Positions 8,977 through 18,159 of a DNA stretch of 64,000 nucleotides are shown piece by piece (positions within the stretch are counted from its first letter, which is position 1; every line of letters starts with the position of its first letter). The notes beneath the pieces are model-generated. The model was not told the origin of the DNA, made no database searches, and saw only the letters and a list, made by a program, of their open reading frames with translations. The position numbers and the translations under genes are program-made. This DNA comes from Ponticoccus litoralis (lineage in GTDB: Bacteria > Pseudomonadota > Alphaproteobacteria > Rhodobacterales > Rhodobacteraceae), in contig NZ_JBDNCH010000002.1 of the NCBI RefSeq assembly GCF_039769985.1, forward strand, positions 2,418,001 to 2,482,000, written 5' to 3'.

Positions 8977-9630
8977 ATGAACCAGACGGCACCAGAGCAG
9001 CTGACGATCTGGACCTTCGATTGGGTGCCGGAGGGGCCGCGGGGCTACGTGCGTGACCTGCGGCTTCGCTGGGCCTGCGAAGAGGCCGGGCTAAGCTATC
9101 GCGTGGACTCCGTGCCCTTCGAGGATCGCGGGGCAGAGCATCTTGCCATGCAGCCCTTCGGGCAGGTGCCCTACCTGACGGACGGGGATGTCAGCCTGTT
9201 CGAAAGCGGCGCCTGCCTGCTGCATCTCTCGGAGAAGAGCGAAACGCTCATGCCGCAGGAGAGGGGGCTGCGGGCGGAAACCCTGTCCTGGGTCCTGTCG
9301 GCCCTGAACTCGGTCGAGATGGTCAGCGTGCCCTGGTGGGTCGTCGGGCTGTCGTCCCCGCCGGAGAACCCGTTGGAGGGTTGGCTGCGGGCCCGTCTCG
9401 CTGTTCTGGAAGACGTCCTGTCGGCGCGCGACTGGCTGGTGGATGATCGCTTTACCGCGGCGGACTTGATCCTGGCCGACGTCCTGCGTCCGCCCTGGAT
9501 CTGCGGGATCGGCCATTATCCCGCAACGGATGCCTACATCGATCGGGTTTGCGCGCGACCGGCCTATTGCAAAGCACATGCGGACCAGATCGCGCATTTC
9601 TCCAGGGCCGACGAGACCCGCGGGGCATGA
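8977..9630 (+). CDS. Glutathione S-transferase family protein 2
   Basis: A 217-residue intact GST. The N-terminal domain mirrors its upstream paralogue (FDWVPEGPRGYVRDLRLRWA, MQPFGQVPYLTDGDVSLFE), while the C-terminal helical domain has DWLVDDRFTAADLILADVLR, the usual hydrophobic core and N-capping motif. Cytoplasmic; conjugates or isomerises electrophiles using glutathione. The intact copy helps confirm the frame of its disrupted neighbour. Part of the operon that starts at 7476. Confidence 0.9.
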   Translation: MNQTAPEQLTIWTFDWVPEGPRGYVRDLRLRWACEEAGLSYRVDSVPFEDRGAEHLAMQPFGQVPYLTDGDVSLFESGACLLHLSEKSETLMPQERGLRAETLSWVLSALNSVEMVSVPWWVVGLSSPPENPLEGWLRARLAVLEDVLSARDWLVDDRFTAADLILADVLRPPWICGIGHYPATDAYIDRVCARPAYCKAHADQIAHFSRADETRGA

Positions 9631-9680
9631 ACGGCGACTTGCCGTTCCCGGCGGAAGACCACAACGCATGGGAGGAGGAA

Positions 9681-10568
9681 ATGATGACCCTGACTTCGAC
9701 TTCACGGTCCTGCATGGGGGCCATGCAGGCCTCGGCCCTTGTCGGGGCGATGGCCACGCCGGCGCTGGCGCAGGACACCGAGGGCCGGGCCATGTCCGGG
9801 GATCTCGGGATCTATTATCAGGTACACGGCGATCTCGGCTCCGGTATGGTGCCATTTCTCGTGCTCCATGGCGGCATGGGCACAATCGAAGGGGACTTCG
9901 GTGCCCTCTTGCCGTCCCTCGCCGCAAGGCGCCCGGTGATCGGGGTGGAACAGCAGGGCCATGGGCGGACGGGCGGACGGGACGCGCCGCTGTCTCTGGA
10001 TGCGATGCGGACAGACACCCTGGCCGTGCTGGACGCGCTCGACGTCGAGCGGGTTCATGTGGTGGGCTTCTCCATGGGCGGCATGTTGGCGCTGGATCTG
10101 GGTGTTTTCGCGCCAGAGCGCCTTGCCACGCTGACCGCGATCTCGGCCAGCCAGAACCTCGACGGGATGCATCCGGCCATCGCGGAGATGAACCGGAACC
10201 CACAGGCCACGCCTTCACCGGAGGCGCTGGAGCTGGTGCCGAGCGAAGAGGACTTCGCCCGCATGCGGGCGGGTTTCGCCGACAACCCGGATGGCCCGGA
10301 GCAGTTCCAGCGCACATTTGCGCAGCTGCAGGCCTTCATTGTCACCGACTGGGGCTGGAGCGATCAGGAGCTTGCCACGCTCGCGGTGCCGACCCTGCTC
10401 GCCCTCGGCGACAGTGACTTCACCCCGGTCGGCCATGGTGCACGCATGGCGACCCTTTCGGGCGCCCAGCTGGCGGTCCTGCCGGACACCACACACCTTT
10501 CGATCATGAGCCGCCCCGACTGGCTGCTGCCCCTGATCGAGCACCGGATCACAACGGCCGAAGACTGA
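9681..10568 (+). CDS. Alpha/beta hydrolase with probable N-terminal export signal
   Basis: A 295-residue alpha/beta hydrolase. The nucleophile elbow is GFSMGGML (residues about 133-140), the oxyanion-region strand is FLVLHGGMGT, the acid is likely the Asp in LALGDSDFTP and the His is in PDTTHLSIM. The N-terminus (ASALVGAMATPALAQ) looks like a signal peptide with an Ala-X-Ala site, predicting a periplasmic enzyme. GGAGGAGG lies immediately upstream of ATG 9681/9684. Sixth gene of the detoxification cluster by position; substrate unknown, possibly an ester or lactone. Confidence 0.8.
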   Translation: MMTLTSTSRSCMGAMQASALVGAMATPALAQDTEGRAMSGDLGIYYQVHGDLGSGMVPFLVLHGGMGTIEGDFGALLPSLAARRPVIGVEQQGHGRTGGRDAPLSLDAMRTDTLAVLDALDVERVHVVGFSMGGMLALDLGVFAPERLATLTAISASQNLDGMHPAIAEMNRNPQATPSPEALELVPSEEDFARMRAGFADNPDGPEQFQRTFAQLQAFIVTDWGWSDQELATLAVPTLLALGDSDFTPVGHGARMATLSGAQLAVLPDTTHLSIMSRPDWLLPLIEHRITTAED

Positions 10569-10600
10569 GAGCGCGCCCTCAATCGCAAAGGAGACAGACG

Positions 10601-11095
10601 ATGCAAAAGCGAAAGGCAGCGGTATTTCTCTGGTTTGACACCGAGGCTGAGGCGGCGGCCGAGTTCTATGCCGCAACCTTTCCAGGCAGCCATGTGGACC
10701 AGGTGATCCGGTTTCCCGGCAATACGCCCGGCGGGCCGGCGGGCAGCGTTCAGATCGTGGAGATGACGCTGATGGGGCTGCCCTATGCGTTGCTCAATGC
10801 CGGCCCGCATGTACAGCCCAACGATGCCTACTCGCTCCAGGTCTATACCGAGGATCAGGCCGAGACGGACAGGCTTTGGGATGCGATCGTCGGCAATGGC
10901 GGCGAAGAGATCATGTGTGGCTGGTGCAAGGATCGCTGGGGCTTTCGCTGGCAGATTACACCCCGGGTCCTGATGGAGGCGCTGTCGCACCCGGACGCTG
11001 CAGCCTCGGCCCGCGCACAAGTCGCCATGATGAAGATGCGCAGGATCGAGATCGCTTTGATCGAGGCCGCCTTGCGTGGCGAACCGCAGCCATGA
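10601..11095 (+). CDS. VOC family protein, PhnB / 3-demethylubiquinone methyltransferase-like
   Basis: A 164-residue protein of the PhnB-like VOC subgroup: FLWFDTEAEAAAEFYAATFPGS at the start, then a MGLPYALLNAGPHVQPNDAYSLQV strand pair and ERWGFRWQI-type ending (here DRWGFRWQITPRVL). The WCKDRWG and QITP residues are characteristic of this subgroup. No enzymatic role is established for most members. AGGAGA precedes the ATG. It ends with an ATGA overlap with the next gene, supporting co-transcription. Confidence 0.8.
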   Translation: MQKRKAAVFLWFDTEAEAAAEFYAATFPGSHVDQVIRFPGNTPGGPAGSVQIVEMTLMGLPYALLNAGPHVQPNDAYSLQVYTEDQAETDRLWDAIVGNGGEEIMCGWCKDRWGFRWQITPRVLMEALSHPDAAASARAQVAMMKMRRIEIALIEAALRGEPQP

Positions 11096-11460
11096 CCAGG
11101 GGCCCGACGGAGATCATCTGGAGCGCGGATTGCGGGAACTCCCCGAAGAATGCATTCGTGCAGGACATCGCAATTGCCTTGGAGACCGGTGTCGCTTCTA
11201 CCGGGATCTTTGATCCGGAGGTCACATGGATCCGGTCTTCGACAGAGACGGTCGAAGGTCAGGCGGCGGTCCTTCAGGCATTGTCTTCGATCCGTCTGCC
11301 GATGAAGATCTGGGTCGAGCACGCGATCTCACACGGCAAGGTCGGCATGGCCAGCGGGGAAAGAACCCTGACAAATGGCTTGAAGCGTTCTTTCTGCCAC
11401 GTATTCGAGTTCACGAACAGCAAAGCCAGTCGCGTGGTGTCGATCAAGACCCACGTGTGA
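11092..11460 (+). CDS. NTF2/SnoaL-like small protein (tentative)
   Basis: A 122-residue protein starting on an ATG that overlaps the previous stop. The layout fits an NTF2-like cone fold: an N-terminal helix (FVQDIAIALETG), a FDPEVTWIRSSTETVEGQAAV segment typical of SnoaL-like proteins, and C-terminal strands ending in CHVFEFTNSKASRVVSIKTHV. Such proteins are isomerases, cyclases or ligand binders. The assignment is by fold pattern only. It closes the operon; 243 bases without an apparent gene follow. Confidence 0.55.
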   Translation: MTRGPTEIIWSADCGNSPKNAFVQDIAIALETGVASTGIFDPEVTWIRSSTETVEGQAAVLQALSSIRLPMKIWVEHAISHGKVGMASGERTLTNGLKRSFCHVFEFTNSKASRVVSIKTHV

Positions 11461-11703
11461 AGGGGCCATGCCTCCTTGCCAACCGCTCAGGACGAAGTCT
11501 GCGACCGGGCCTGTCCCAAACATGAACACGTTTTCACCAGAGGATGTGGCTGTCGTTGAACGAGCCGCAGTGCGAAGCCACCGGTCTTTCGTCGCGCCTG
11601 GCGTGAAGGCAGATCCGGACCGAGAGTGTCAGGCAGCGGGAGGCCGGAGAAACCACGCGGTTTGTCCGCTTCAGCAGGTTCTCTCTCTAGCTGGAGATCA
11701 CGG

Positions 11704-12243
11704 TCAGATCGCTAATTGCGAGCAGACAAAGTCGGCGCGTGTTGCAATGTCGGCGCGTGGCAACTCCGTGATTTGGTATCCGAGCGCGGTGTAGGTCTCC
11801 CGCATGACGGCACAGGTCGCTTCGGCTTCGGCGCGGGTCTGCTTGCGTTCGCTGTCTTGCGTGAAGATCTCGTCCCAGTAGGGTGTCAGGAAGACGCGGG
11901 CGTTGTAACGGGCTGCCTTGGCCGTAGCGGCGACGTGGGGCGGCACGGGGAGGCCGCAGAGCGTCAGGTAGCCCATGATGTCGGGAATGCCTCGATCGAA
12001 GATCACGGGGCCTGAGAGTGCCTGTGCGGCGCTGTAGGCGCGGAGGTCGCGCTCAAGCATCCGTTCGGCATAGGCCATGCGGTCCGCCCAGGGGAGGGCG
12101 TCTCCGCCGCGCTGCAATTCCTCGCGAATGATCGCGCGACCGGATTCGGGGATTGTGTGGAAGCCGCGACGGGCAAGCTCGGTGATGAGGCTGGTCTTGC
12201 CCGCACCGGGACCGCCCGTCACGACGAAGAAATGGTCGCTCAT
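11704..12243 (-). CDS. P-loop ATP-binding protein (AAA-type, kinase-like)
   Basis: A 179-residue single-domain P-loop NTPase. Walker A is GGPGAGKTS near the N-terminus (residues 9-17), and a Walker B/DRG element is present in GPVIFDRGIPDI, as in small nucleoside or metabolite kinases and the 'AAA family ATPase' group that includes predicted ATPases of antibiotic phosphorylating type. ERKQTRAEAEAT fits a lid region. Cytoplasmic. No operon partners; substrate unknown. Confidence 0.75.
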   Translation of the reverse strand: MSDHFFVVTGGPGAGKTSLITELARRGFHTIPESGRAIIREELQRGGDALPWADRMAYAERMLERDLRAYSAAQALSGPVIFDRGIPDIMGYLTLCGLPVPPHVAATAKAARYNARVFLTPYWDEIFTQDSERKQTRAEAEATCAVMRETYTALGYQITELPRADIATRADFVCSQLAI

Positions 12244-12411
12244 GGGCCATCCTCGGGTTTGACAGGGGAAGGACTGCGCAGCGATCGACCTGCTGAAGGG
12301 CGCGGATCAAAGCAGCATGGATTTTCGTAGGGAAAACAACACCCGTTTGCGCGGCAGAGGCAAATCTTCTGACAATAAAGGCAGAACTATCTGGTTCTTT
12401 TCAGGGGGAAA

Positions 12412-12487
<76 letters not shown>

Positions 12488-12533
12488 ATTTCCTTGCGCC
12501 GTCACCGGCGCTGTGCGGGGGTGATTACGCAAT

Positions 12534-12572
12534 GCCGCGGGCAGGTTCAAGCGGAAAAATCCTGCCCGCGGC
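12534..12572. terminator. Strong hairpin between TIGR02300 gene and tRNA-Ala
   Basis: A perfect 12-bp stem (GCCGCGGGCAGG with CCTGCCCGCGGC) encloses a 15-base loop, seven bases after the stop of the minus-strand gene at 12580. There is no T-run after the stem in either direction, so its terminator role is inferred from position and strength. Confidence 0.55.
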
Positions 12573-12579
12573 AAAAACT

Positions 12580-12903
12580 TCAGGACTCGTCTTCCTCGTT
12601 CGAGACGTCGGTGATCTCGTCGAGAGAGACGTTGTCGTCATCCTCGTCTTCGAGCACATCGTCGTCGTCCAGATCGACATCGACGTCGTCATCATCCAGA
12701 AGATCGTCCTCGTCTTCGTCCTTCTTGGCCTTCGCCTTGGACGCGGCGTCTGCGGCATCCGCCGCGATCATGCTGCGCTTGCCGGTTTCCAGGTTGACGA
12801 CCTCGCCGGTGTAGGGGCTGACGATCGGATTGCGGTTCAGGTCGTAAAAGCGCTTCCCGGTGGTCGGGCAGACGCGCTTCGTGCCCCATTCTTCCTTGGG
12901 CAT
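12580..12903 (-). CDS. TIGR02300 family protein (FYDLN acid domain)
   Basis: A 107-residue protein with the family's N-terminal signature WGTKRVCPTTGKRFYDLNRNPIVSPYTG. The C-terminal half is a highly acidic low-complexity tail of Asp/Glu runs (DEDEDDLLDDDD and similar), as is usual for this alphaproteobacterial family. The single Cys and the zinc-ribbon-like turn in the N-terminus suggest nucleic-acid or ribosome association, but no function is established. Length and domain order are standard. Confidence 0.9.
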   Translation of the reverse strand: MPKEEWGTKRVCPTTGKRFYDLNRNPIVSPYTGEVVNLETGKRSMIAADAADAASKAKAKKDEDEDDLLDDDDVDVDLDDDDVLEDEDDDNVSLDEITDVSNEEDES

Positions 12904-13007
12904 GGGTGATCCCCTTCAACTCATGGTGCTGTCGACAATCCGGGGGCCATGCCATAGGACGATGGGGTTGTCAAAGGCTTTGCGGGCCGTGTGGGGGCAG
13001 GCGGCAC

Positions 13008-13699
13008 ATGGGGCAGATAAGGCTCGGCGGAAATCCGGAGATCAGCGTGATGCTGCGCCGCTCGGCGCGGGCGCGCAGGCTGTCGTTGCGGGTCTCGCAA
13101 CTGGACGGACGGGTCACGCTGACCCTGCCGCAGGCGGTCTCTGAAAGGGAAGGGCTGCGCTTTCTGCGCGACAAGGAAGAGTGGCTGCGCGGCCATCTTG
13201 CCAAGCGCCAGGCGGCGGTGGTGGTCGGCCCCGGCGCCCGCCTGCCGGTCGAAGGTGTCCTGCACGAGATCCGCGTCGGCCTCCTAGCCGTTCGGTGGTT
13301 CAGGCCGAGGGGCTGCTGCTGGTGCCCGGAGAGCCCGACCGCATGGCCGCGCGGCTGAAGGGCTGGCTGCGCAGCCGCGCCCGCGACCGCCTGTCAGAGG
13401 CCTCGGACCGGTACGCCGCGGCGCTGGGGCGGCCCTACAGCCGCCTGACGCTGCGCGACACCCGTTCCCGCTGGGGATCCTGCACCCATGACGGCGGGTT
13501 GATGTATTCCTGGCGGCTGATCCTCGGGCACCCGCAGGTGCTGGACTATGTCGCGGCGCATGAGGTCGCGCATCTGCGGCACATGAACCATTCGCCCGAC
13601 TTCTGGGCAGAGGTCGAACGCCTGTACGGCGACTGGAAGGCCCCGCGGCGCTGGCTGCGGGATCATGGCTCGGAACTGCATCGCTACCGCTTCGACTGA
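13008..13699 (+). CDS. YgjP-like metallopeptidase (SprT-like / DUF45 hydrolase), frameshifted in this sequence
   Basis: About 229 residues. The zinc-binding motif HEVAHLRHMNHSPDFW (HExxH plus a downstream His) and the family block SRWGSCTHDGGLMYSWRLI identify the YgjP/DUF45 group. The N-terminal part has ARRLSLRVSQLDGRVTLTLP and an FLRDKEEWLRGHL helix. The frame changes near 13284 (CTCCTAGCC): either two extra or one missing base separates HEIRVG from the VVQAEGLLLVPGEP segment. The neighbouring TIGR02300 gene is divergent. Function in this family is not settled; a cytoplasmic hydrolase is inferred. Confidence 0.8.
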
Positions 13700-14001
13700 C
13701 GCAGGTTCGACTGACGCAGGGGCGGGGAAGGGCCGTACCCGGGGGATAGCGGGCACGGCCCCTTGGCAAGGGGACGACGGGGGGACAAAGCCCGCCGCCC
13801 ATCCAGGCCGGGTGCCGTCGGTCGCCGCCCCCGGGACGAGGGGTCGGGACTTTCGGCGAGGACAGGCACGACAATACGCGCCGTCTTGCGAGGTACACGC
13901 GCGAACCCCGCCTTGGGTTGCACGCCAGACAAGAAAAAACCGGGGTGCGGCGCTGCCCATGGTGGCTTGACCCGGCCCGATTTCGTGATCACAAGCGCCC
14001 T

Positions 14002-14646
14002 ATGACCCCCAGTGCCAAGCCTGACAATGCCCCTGCCCACGACCGCGTCTATCGCGGCCTGCGCACCCGCATCATGCTGGGGCAGATCCCGCCGGGGCAG
14101 GCCCTGACGCTGCGTGGGCTGGGGCGGGAATTCGGCGTCTCCATGACCCCCGCGCGGGAGGCGGTGAACCGGCTGGTGGCCGAGGGGGCGCTGTCGATGT
14201 CGTCCTCGGGCCGGGTCCAGACGCCGGAACTGTCGAACGAGCGGATCGAGGAACTGGCGGCGCTGCGCGCCCTGATCGAGGTAGAGCTTGCCTCGCGCGC
14301 CCTGCCGCGCGCCCACATGGCCCTGATCGAACGGCTGCAGACGATCAACAATGCCATCACGGACGTCGTGTCGAACCGCGATGCGGTGGGCTACATCCGC
14401 GGCAACCTCGAATTCCACCGCACGCTCTACCTGCGCGCGCAGGCGCCCGCGATGCTGGCCATGGCCGAAACCGTCTGGCTGCAACTGGGGCCGACCATGC
14501 GCGAGCTTTACGGGCGGCTGCGCCGGACCGAGGCGCCGCAGTATCACCGGCTGATCATTGCCGCGCTGAAAGCGGGGGACGAGCCGAGCCTGCGCCTCGC
14601 CGTGCGGTCTGACGTGACGCAGGGCCTGCGTATGCTGGTCAGCTGA
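14002..14646 (+). CDS. GntR-family transcriptional regulator (FCD domain)
   Basis: A 214-residue regulator. The N-terminal winged helix (residues about 10-75) contains YRGLRTRIMLGQIPPGQAL, LGREFGVSMTPAREAVNRL and AEGALSMSSSGR. The C-terminal all-helical FCD ligand domain includes LRALIEVELASRAL, the FHRTLYLRAQ helix with a metal-binding-type His, and a YHRLIIAALKAGDEPSLRLAV helix. FadR-subfamily members of this kind sense organic acids. No divergent target gene is adjacent: about 300 bases with no gene precede it and 400 follow it, so its target cannot be inferred. Confidence 0.85.
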   Translation: MTPSAKPDNAPAHDRVYRGLRTRIMLGQIPPGQALTLRGLGREFGVSMTPAREAVNRLVAEGALSMSSSGRVQTPELSNERIEELAALRALIEVELASRALPRAHMALIERLQTINNAITDVVSNRDAVGYIRGNLEFHRTLYLRAQAPAMLAMAETVWLQLGPTMRELYGRLRRTEAPQYHRLIIAALKAGDEPSLRLAVRSDVTQGLRMLVS

Positions 14647-14654
14647 AGGGCCGT

Positions 14655-14700
14655 GGTCTTCGACGAAGACCCCGGCAGCGGCGAAGTCTGCGTCGAAGAC
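14655..14700. repeat. Paired short palindromes (second repeat family)
   Basis: Two adjacent inverted repeats centred on TCGA-type cores: GGTCTTCG-A-CGAAGACC, then GTCT-N7-AGAC. Similar palindrome pairs occur at 45551-45595 and 61561-61601, each just after a gene end. A role as a bidirectional terminator between the convergent GntR and accA genes is plausible. Confidence 0.5.
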
Positions 14701-14703
14701 GTC

Positions 14704-14730
14704 TGGTGCTTGGTGCTTGGTGCTTGGTGC
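14704..14730. repeat. Tandem heptamer TGGTGCT, nearly four copies
   Basis: TGGTGCT is repeated three times exactly, followed by a partial fourth copy (TGGTGC). Non-coding. Confidence 0.8.
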
Positions 14731-15048
14731 AGAGCGGCGCCGCTTCTTCGGTCGAGAACCGCAGGCAAGGCCTTCGGGGGCGGCGCGCAAGGGGGCGGGT
14801 TGTTTCAGCGCCCCTGAAGGCTCCGGCCCCGCAGGGCATCGTCGGGGGCCGTTTTCCCCGGTGCCTCTGGCCCGGACGATATATCGCCCCGATCTGGGGC
14901 GGCCCGGGTCAAAGCCGTCGTGATCAGATCCCGACCTGCTTTCGCCGCCGCCCGCCGTGCGGCGGCAGTCCTGCCCATCGGGCCGGATGGCTGCGCAGAT
15001 CCCGGCTGATCCGCTTGCCGGCCGCACCGGCCCGCGCCGGGCGGGGTC

Positions 15049-16012
15049 TCAGGCGGCGAGGCCCTTGGAGCCCATCGACAGGAATTTCTTGCGCCGTGCC
15101 TCGACCAGCTTGGCGCGGTCCATGCCGTCCAGATCGCCCAGCAGCGCCCGCAGCGCGTCGCGCACGCCTTCGAAGGCAGCCGCGCGGTCGCGATGGGCGC
15201 CGCCCAGCGGTTCGGGGATGATGCGGTCGCAGACGCCGAGGTTCAGCAGGTCCTGCGCGGTCAGGCGCAGCGCCTCGGCGGCCTCGCGCATCTTGTCGCT
15301 GTCCTTCCACAGGATCGAGGCGCAGCCTTCGGGCGAGATCACCGAGTAGACCGAATGTTCCAGCATCGCCACGCGGTTGGCGGTGGCAAAGGCAACCGCG
15401 CCGCCGGACCCGCCTTCGCCGATCACCACCGAGACCAGCGGCACGCCGATCTGCAGGCATTTCTCGGTCGAGCGGGCGATGGCCTCGGACTGGCCGCGCT
15501 CTTCGGCACCCTTGCCGGGGTAGGCGCCGGGGGTGTCGACCAGCGTGATCACCGGCAGGCCGAAGCGGTCGGCCATCTCCATCAGGCGGATCGCCTTGCG
15601 GTAGCCCTCGGGGCGGGCCATGCCGAAGTTGCGTTCGATCCGGCTTTGGGTGTCGTTGCCCTTCTCGTGGCCGATGACCACCACCGGCGTGTCGTCGAAG
15701 CGCGCCAGCCCGCCCATCACGGCGTGATCGTCGGCAAAGCCGCGATCGCCGGCCAGCGGCATGTATTCGGTGAACAGCGCCTCGATGTAGTCCTTGCAAT
15801 GCGGTACGTTCGGGGTGGCGCGCGACCTGGCATTTGCGCCAGGGCGTCAGCTTGCCGTAGAGGTCCTTCAGCAGGGTTGCAGCCTTGCGATCAAGCGCCC
15901 CGGCCTCGTCCTCGATGTCCATCTCCGCGTTGTCGCGGGCCATGGCGCGCAGTTCTTCGGCCTTGCCTTCGATCTCTGCAAGCGGCTTCTCGAAGTCGAG
16001 GTAATGGGTCAT
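15049..16012 (-). CDS. accA: Acetyl-CoA carboxylase carboxyltransferase subunit alpha, frameshifted in this sequence
   Basis: About 320 residues after removing one extra base, the normal AccA length. The subunit transfers the carboxyl group from biotin to acetyl-CoA, the first committed step of fatty-acid synthesis, in an A2D2 complex with AccD. Diagnostic stretches are YLDFEKPLAEIEGK at the start, GHEKGNDTQSRIERNFGMA, LVDTPGAYPGKGAEERGQ, IGEGGSGGAVAF and the crotonase-like SVISPEGCASILWKD. The extra base is near 15805 (plus strand GCGGTACG for GCGGACG); removing it joins VARHPERP to HCKDYIEALF. Since accA is essential, the break is best read as sequence error. Confidence 0.95.
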
Positions 16013-16124
16013 CGGGGTCCTCCAGAGGGTCGGGCGCTATATGGCTGCGCGGCGCGGCATTTGCAACAAAGCAAGATTTGTCGGGCGCGGGTCTGCCATA
16101 GAAAGACACAGACAGGAGACCGGA

Positions 16125-16987
16125 ATGACAGCCAGCTACGAGACCCGCATCCGCCGCGTTCGGCAGTATATCTTCGACAATCCGGACGGGGACCTGTCGC
16201 TGGACGCGCTGGCCGATGTCGCGGCCATGTCGCGCTTTCACTGGCACCGGGTGTTCCACGGCATGACCGGAGAGACCTGTGCGCAGGCGGTCCGGCGCAT
16301 CCGTGCCCATCGCGCCGCCTGCTGGCTGGTTCAGACCGACTGGCCCTTGGAGACGATTGCCGCCCGCGCCGGCTATGACAACGCGCAGAGTTTTGCCCGC
16401 ACCTTCAAGGCGCAGTTCGCCATGACGCCCGCCGCCTTCCGCAAGGCGGGCCGCCCCGATCCGCTGGATCCCGATTTCATCAAAGGAGACCCCGCCATGT
16501 ACCCCGTCGAGATCCGCCCGGCTCGAAGAGCCGATCCGCATCGCCGCCCTGCCGCACAGCGGCCCCTACATCGAGATCGGGGGCAGCTTCGAGCAGGTCA
16601 GCACCGTGTTCACGGCGCGCGGGCTCTGGCCGCAGGGGCGGGGCATGATCGGTCTTTACTACGACGACCCGGATTCTGGTGCCCGAGGCGGACCTGCGGT
16701 CCCACGCCGGGATAATCGTGCCGCAGGACTTCGCCATGCCCGAGGGGCTGGAAGAGATCCGCGTGCCGGCGCAGCGCTATGCCGTGGCCACCTACACCGG
16801 CCCCTACGCGGGCCTGAAAGGCTGCTACGACTGGTTCTTCGGCAGCTGGCTGCCCGCGTCGGGCGAAGAGGCGGCAGAGGCGCCGTGCATGGAGCTGTAT
16901 ATGAACTCGCCACAGGAGACGGCGCCACAGGATCTGGTGACGAAGATCTTCATGCCGCTTCAACCGGCTTCCGTCACGGCTGCGTAG
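16125..16987 (+). CDS. AraC-family regulator with GyrI-like effector domain, frameshifted in this sequence
   Basis: About 286 residues after removing two extra bases. The N-terminal double helix-turn-helix (residues 1-110) is clear: LSLDALADVAAMSRFHWHR and LETIAARAGYDNAQSFARTF with FKAQFAMTPAAFR. The C-terminal GyrI-like small-molecule-binding domain follows (VEIRRLEEPIRIAALPHSGPY, YYDDPDS, YAVATYTGPYAGL, MELYMNSP). Breaks lie near 16516 (GCCCGG for GCCGG) and near 16675 (GATTCTGG). AGGAG sits seven bases before ATG 16125. Relatives regulate multidrug or stress responses by binding hydrophobic ligands. Divergent from accA. Confidence 0.85.
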
Positions 16988-17042
16988 GGCAGGGCGGGCA
17001 GCGCCCGGTGCCCCTTGACAGGGGCGCCGGGGGCCGTCGGTC

Positions 17043-17634
17043 CTATCGCATCATGGGCAGGACCGAGGCCACCAGCAACACCGCCATGGCCCGGTTGAAC
17101 CACCGCAACCGCTCGGGCCGGGCCAGCAGGCGCCGGATGCCGGTGCCCATCAGCACCCAGGCCGAGCAGGTAAGCGTGCCGATGCCCGCATAGGTGCCCG
17201 CGACCCAGAGGATCGACGGCAGGTCCCGCGCGGCGGCGTAAAGCGTGATCGCCCCCAGTGGCCATGGTCCATGCCTTGGGGTTGACCCACTGGAACCCCG
17301 CCGCCTGCCACAGGCTCAGCGGGCGGGCGGTTGCCTCTGCCCGGGCGGGGGGCGCGGCATGGGCGATCTTCCACGCCAGCCACAGCAGGTAGGCAAGGCA
17401 AAGGGTGCTCAGCACGTCCTGCGTCCACGGCCAGAGCGTGAAGACCTGCATCACCCCCAGCCCGACCGGCAGGATCATCACCGGCAGGCCCCAGACCACG
17501 CCCGCCAGATGCGGCAGGGTCCGGCGAAAGCCGAAGTTGGCCCCCGAGGCCATCAGCATCAGGTTGTTCGGTCCCGGAGAGGCCACGGTCACAAAGCAGA
17601 AAAGCGCAAGCGCAAGGAAGAGGTCCTGTGTCAT
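17043..17634 (-). CDS. LysE/RhtB-family amino-acid exporter, frameshifted in this sequence
   Basis: About 196 residues with five to six hydrophobic segments. The family start FCFVTVASPGPNNLMLMASGANFG and the central FQWVNPKAWTMAL motif are canonical. One extra base near 17259 (CCAGTGGCC for CCAGGGCC on the plus strand) breaks the frame right after KAWTMA; correction restores the last three membrane segments and a stop at 17043. The gene is divergent from an Lrp/AsnC regulator, the classic arrangement for an exporter controlled by its amino-acid-sensing neighbour. The exported amino acid cannot be read from sequence. Confidence 0.88.
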
Positions 17635-17706
17635 GGCGCAACCCTGCGGCGCGCCGCGCGCGATTGAATTGCATATTGCCTCTCTGTGGGGCTAATCTTG
17701 CAACAA
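17635..17706. promoter_or_regulatory. Divergent lysE-lrp control region
   Basis: A 72-base, locally AT-rich gap between divergent start codons. It contains TTGCATATTGC and TTGCAAC half-site-like words, suitable for Lrp/AsnC binding. No palindrome is strong enough to assign an operator with confidence. Confidence 0.35.
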
Positions 17707-18159
17707 ATGAGCGAAATGGACCAGATCGACCGCCGAATATTGCAAGCCCTGTCGCGCGACGGGCGCCAGTCGAACCTTGCGCTGGCGGAAAAGGTGGGGC
17801 TGTCGCCCTCGGCCTGCCTGCGCCGCGTGCAGGCGCTGGAGAAGGCGGGCGTCATCACCGGCTACCGCGCCACGATCAGCCCCGAGAAGACCGGCGTGGG
17901 CTTCGTCGCCTATCTCGCGGTGGGGCTGAACCGGCACACCAAGGCCTCGCAGGAATCCTTCGAGCGCGCCATGGCCGCCGCACCCGAGGTGCGCGAGTGC
18001 CACAACATCACCGGCGCGGTGGAATACCTGCTGCGGGTCGAGACCCGGGACCTCGCCGCCTACAAGCATTTCCACACCGACATCCTCGGCGCGCTGCCGC
18101 AGGTGAACACGCTGACCACCTACATGGTCATCGCCTCGCCGGTGGATCACAGGAAATAG
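17707..18159 (+). CDS. Lrp/AsnC-family transcriptional regulator
   Basis: A 150-residue regulator. The N-terminal helix-turn-helix shows MDQIDRRILQALSRDGRQSN and LAEKVGLSPSACLRRVQAL; the C-terminal RAM domain has VGFVAYLAVGL, the ligand-loop segment ECHNITGAVEYLLRVET and TYMVIASPV. ATG 17707 is preferred over the upstream in-frame GTG at 17686 because the extra residues are not family-like. Amino acids are the usual effectors; the divergent LysE exporter is the likely target. Confidence 0.9.
   Translation: MSEMDQIDRRILQALSRDGRQSNLALAEKVGLSPSACLRRVQALEKAGVITGYRATISPEKTGVGFVAYLAVGLNRHTKASQESFERAMAAAPEVRECHNITGAVEYLLRVETRDLAAYKHFHTDILGALPQVNTLTTYMVIASPVDHRK

Larger units (their letters stand above)
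14647..15048. other. Gene-free stretch with inverted repeats and a heptamer array
   Basis: About 400 bases between the convergent GntR and accA genes. It holds a pair of small palindromes (14655-14671 and 14686-14700) and a TGGTGCT tandem array (14704-14730). The rest is GC-rich with no credible coding frame. Confidence 0.6.
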
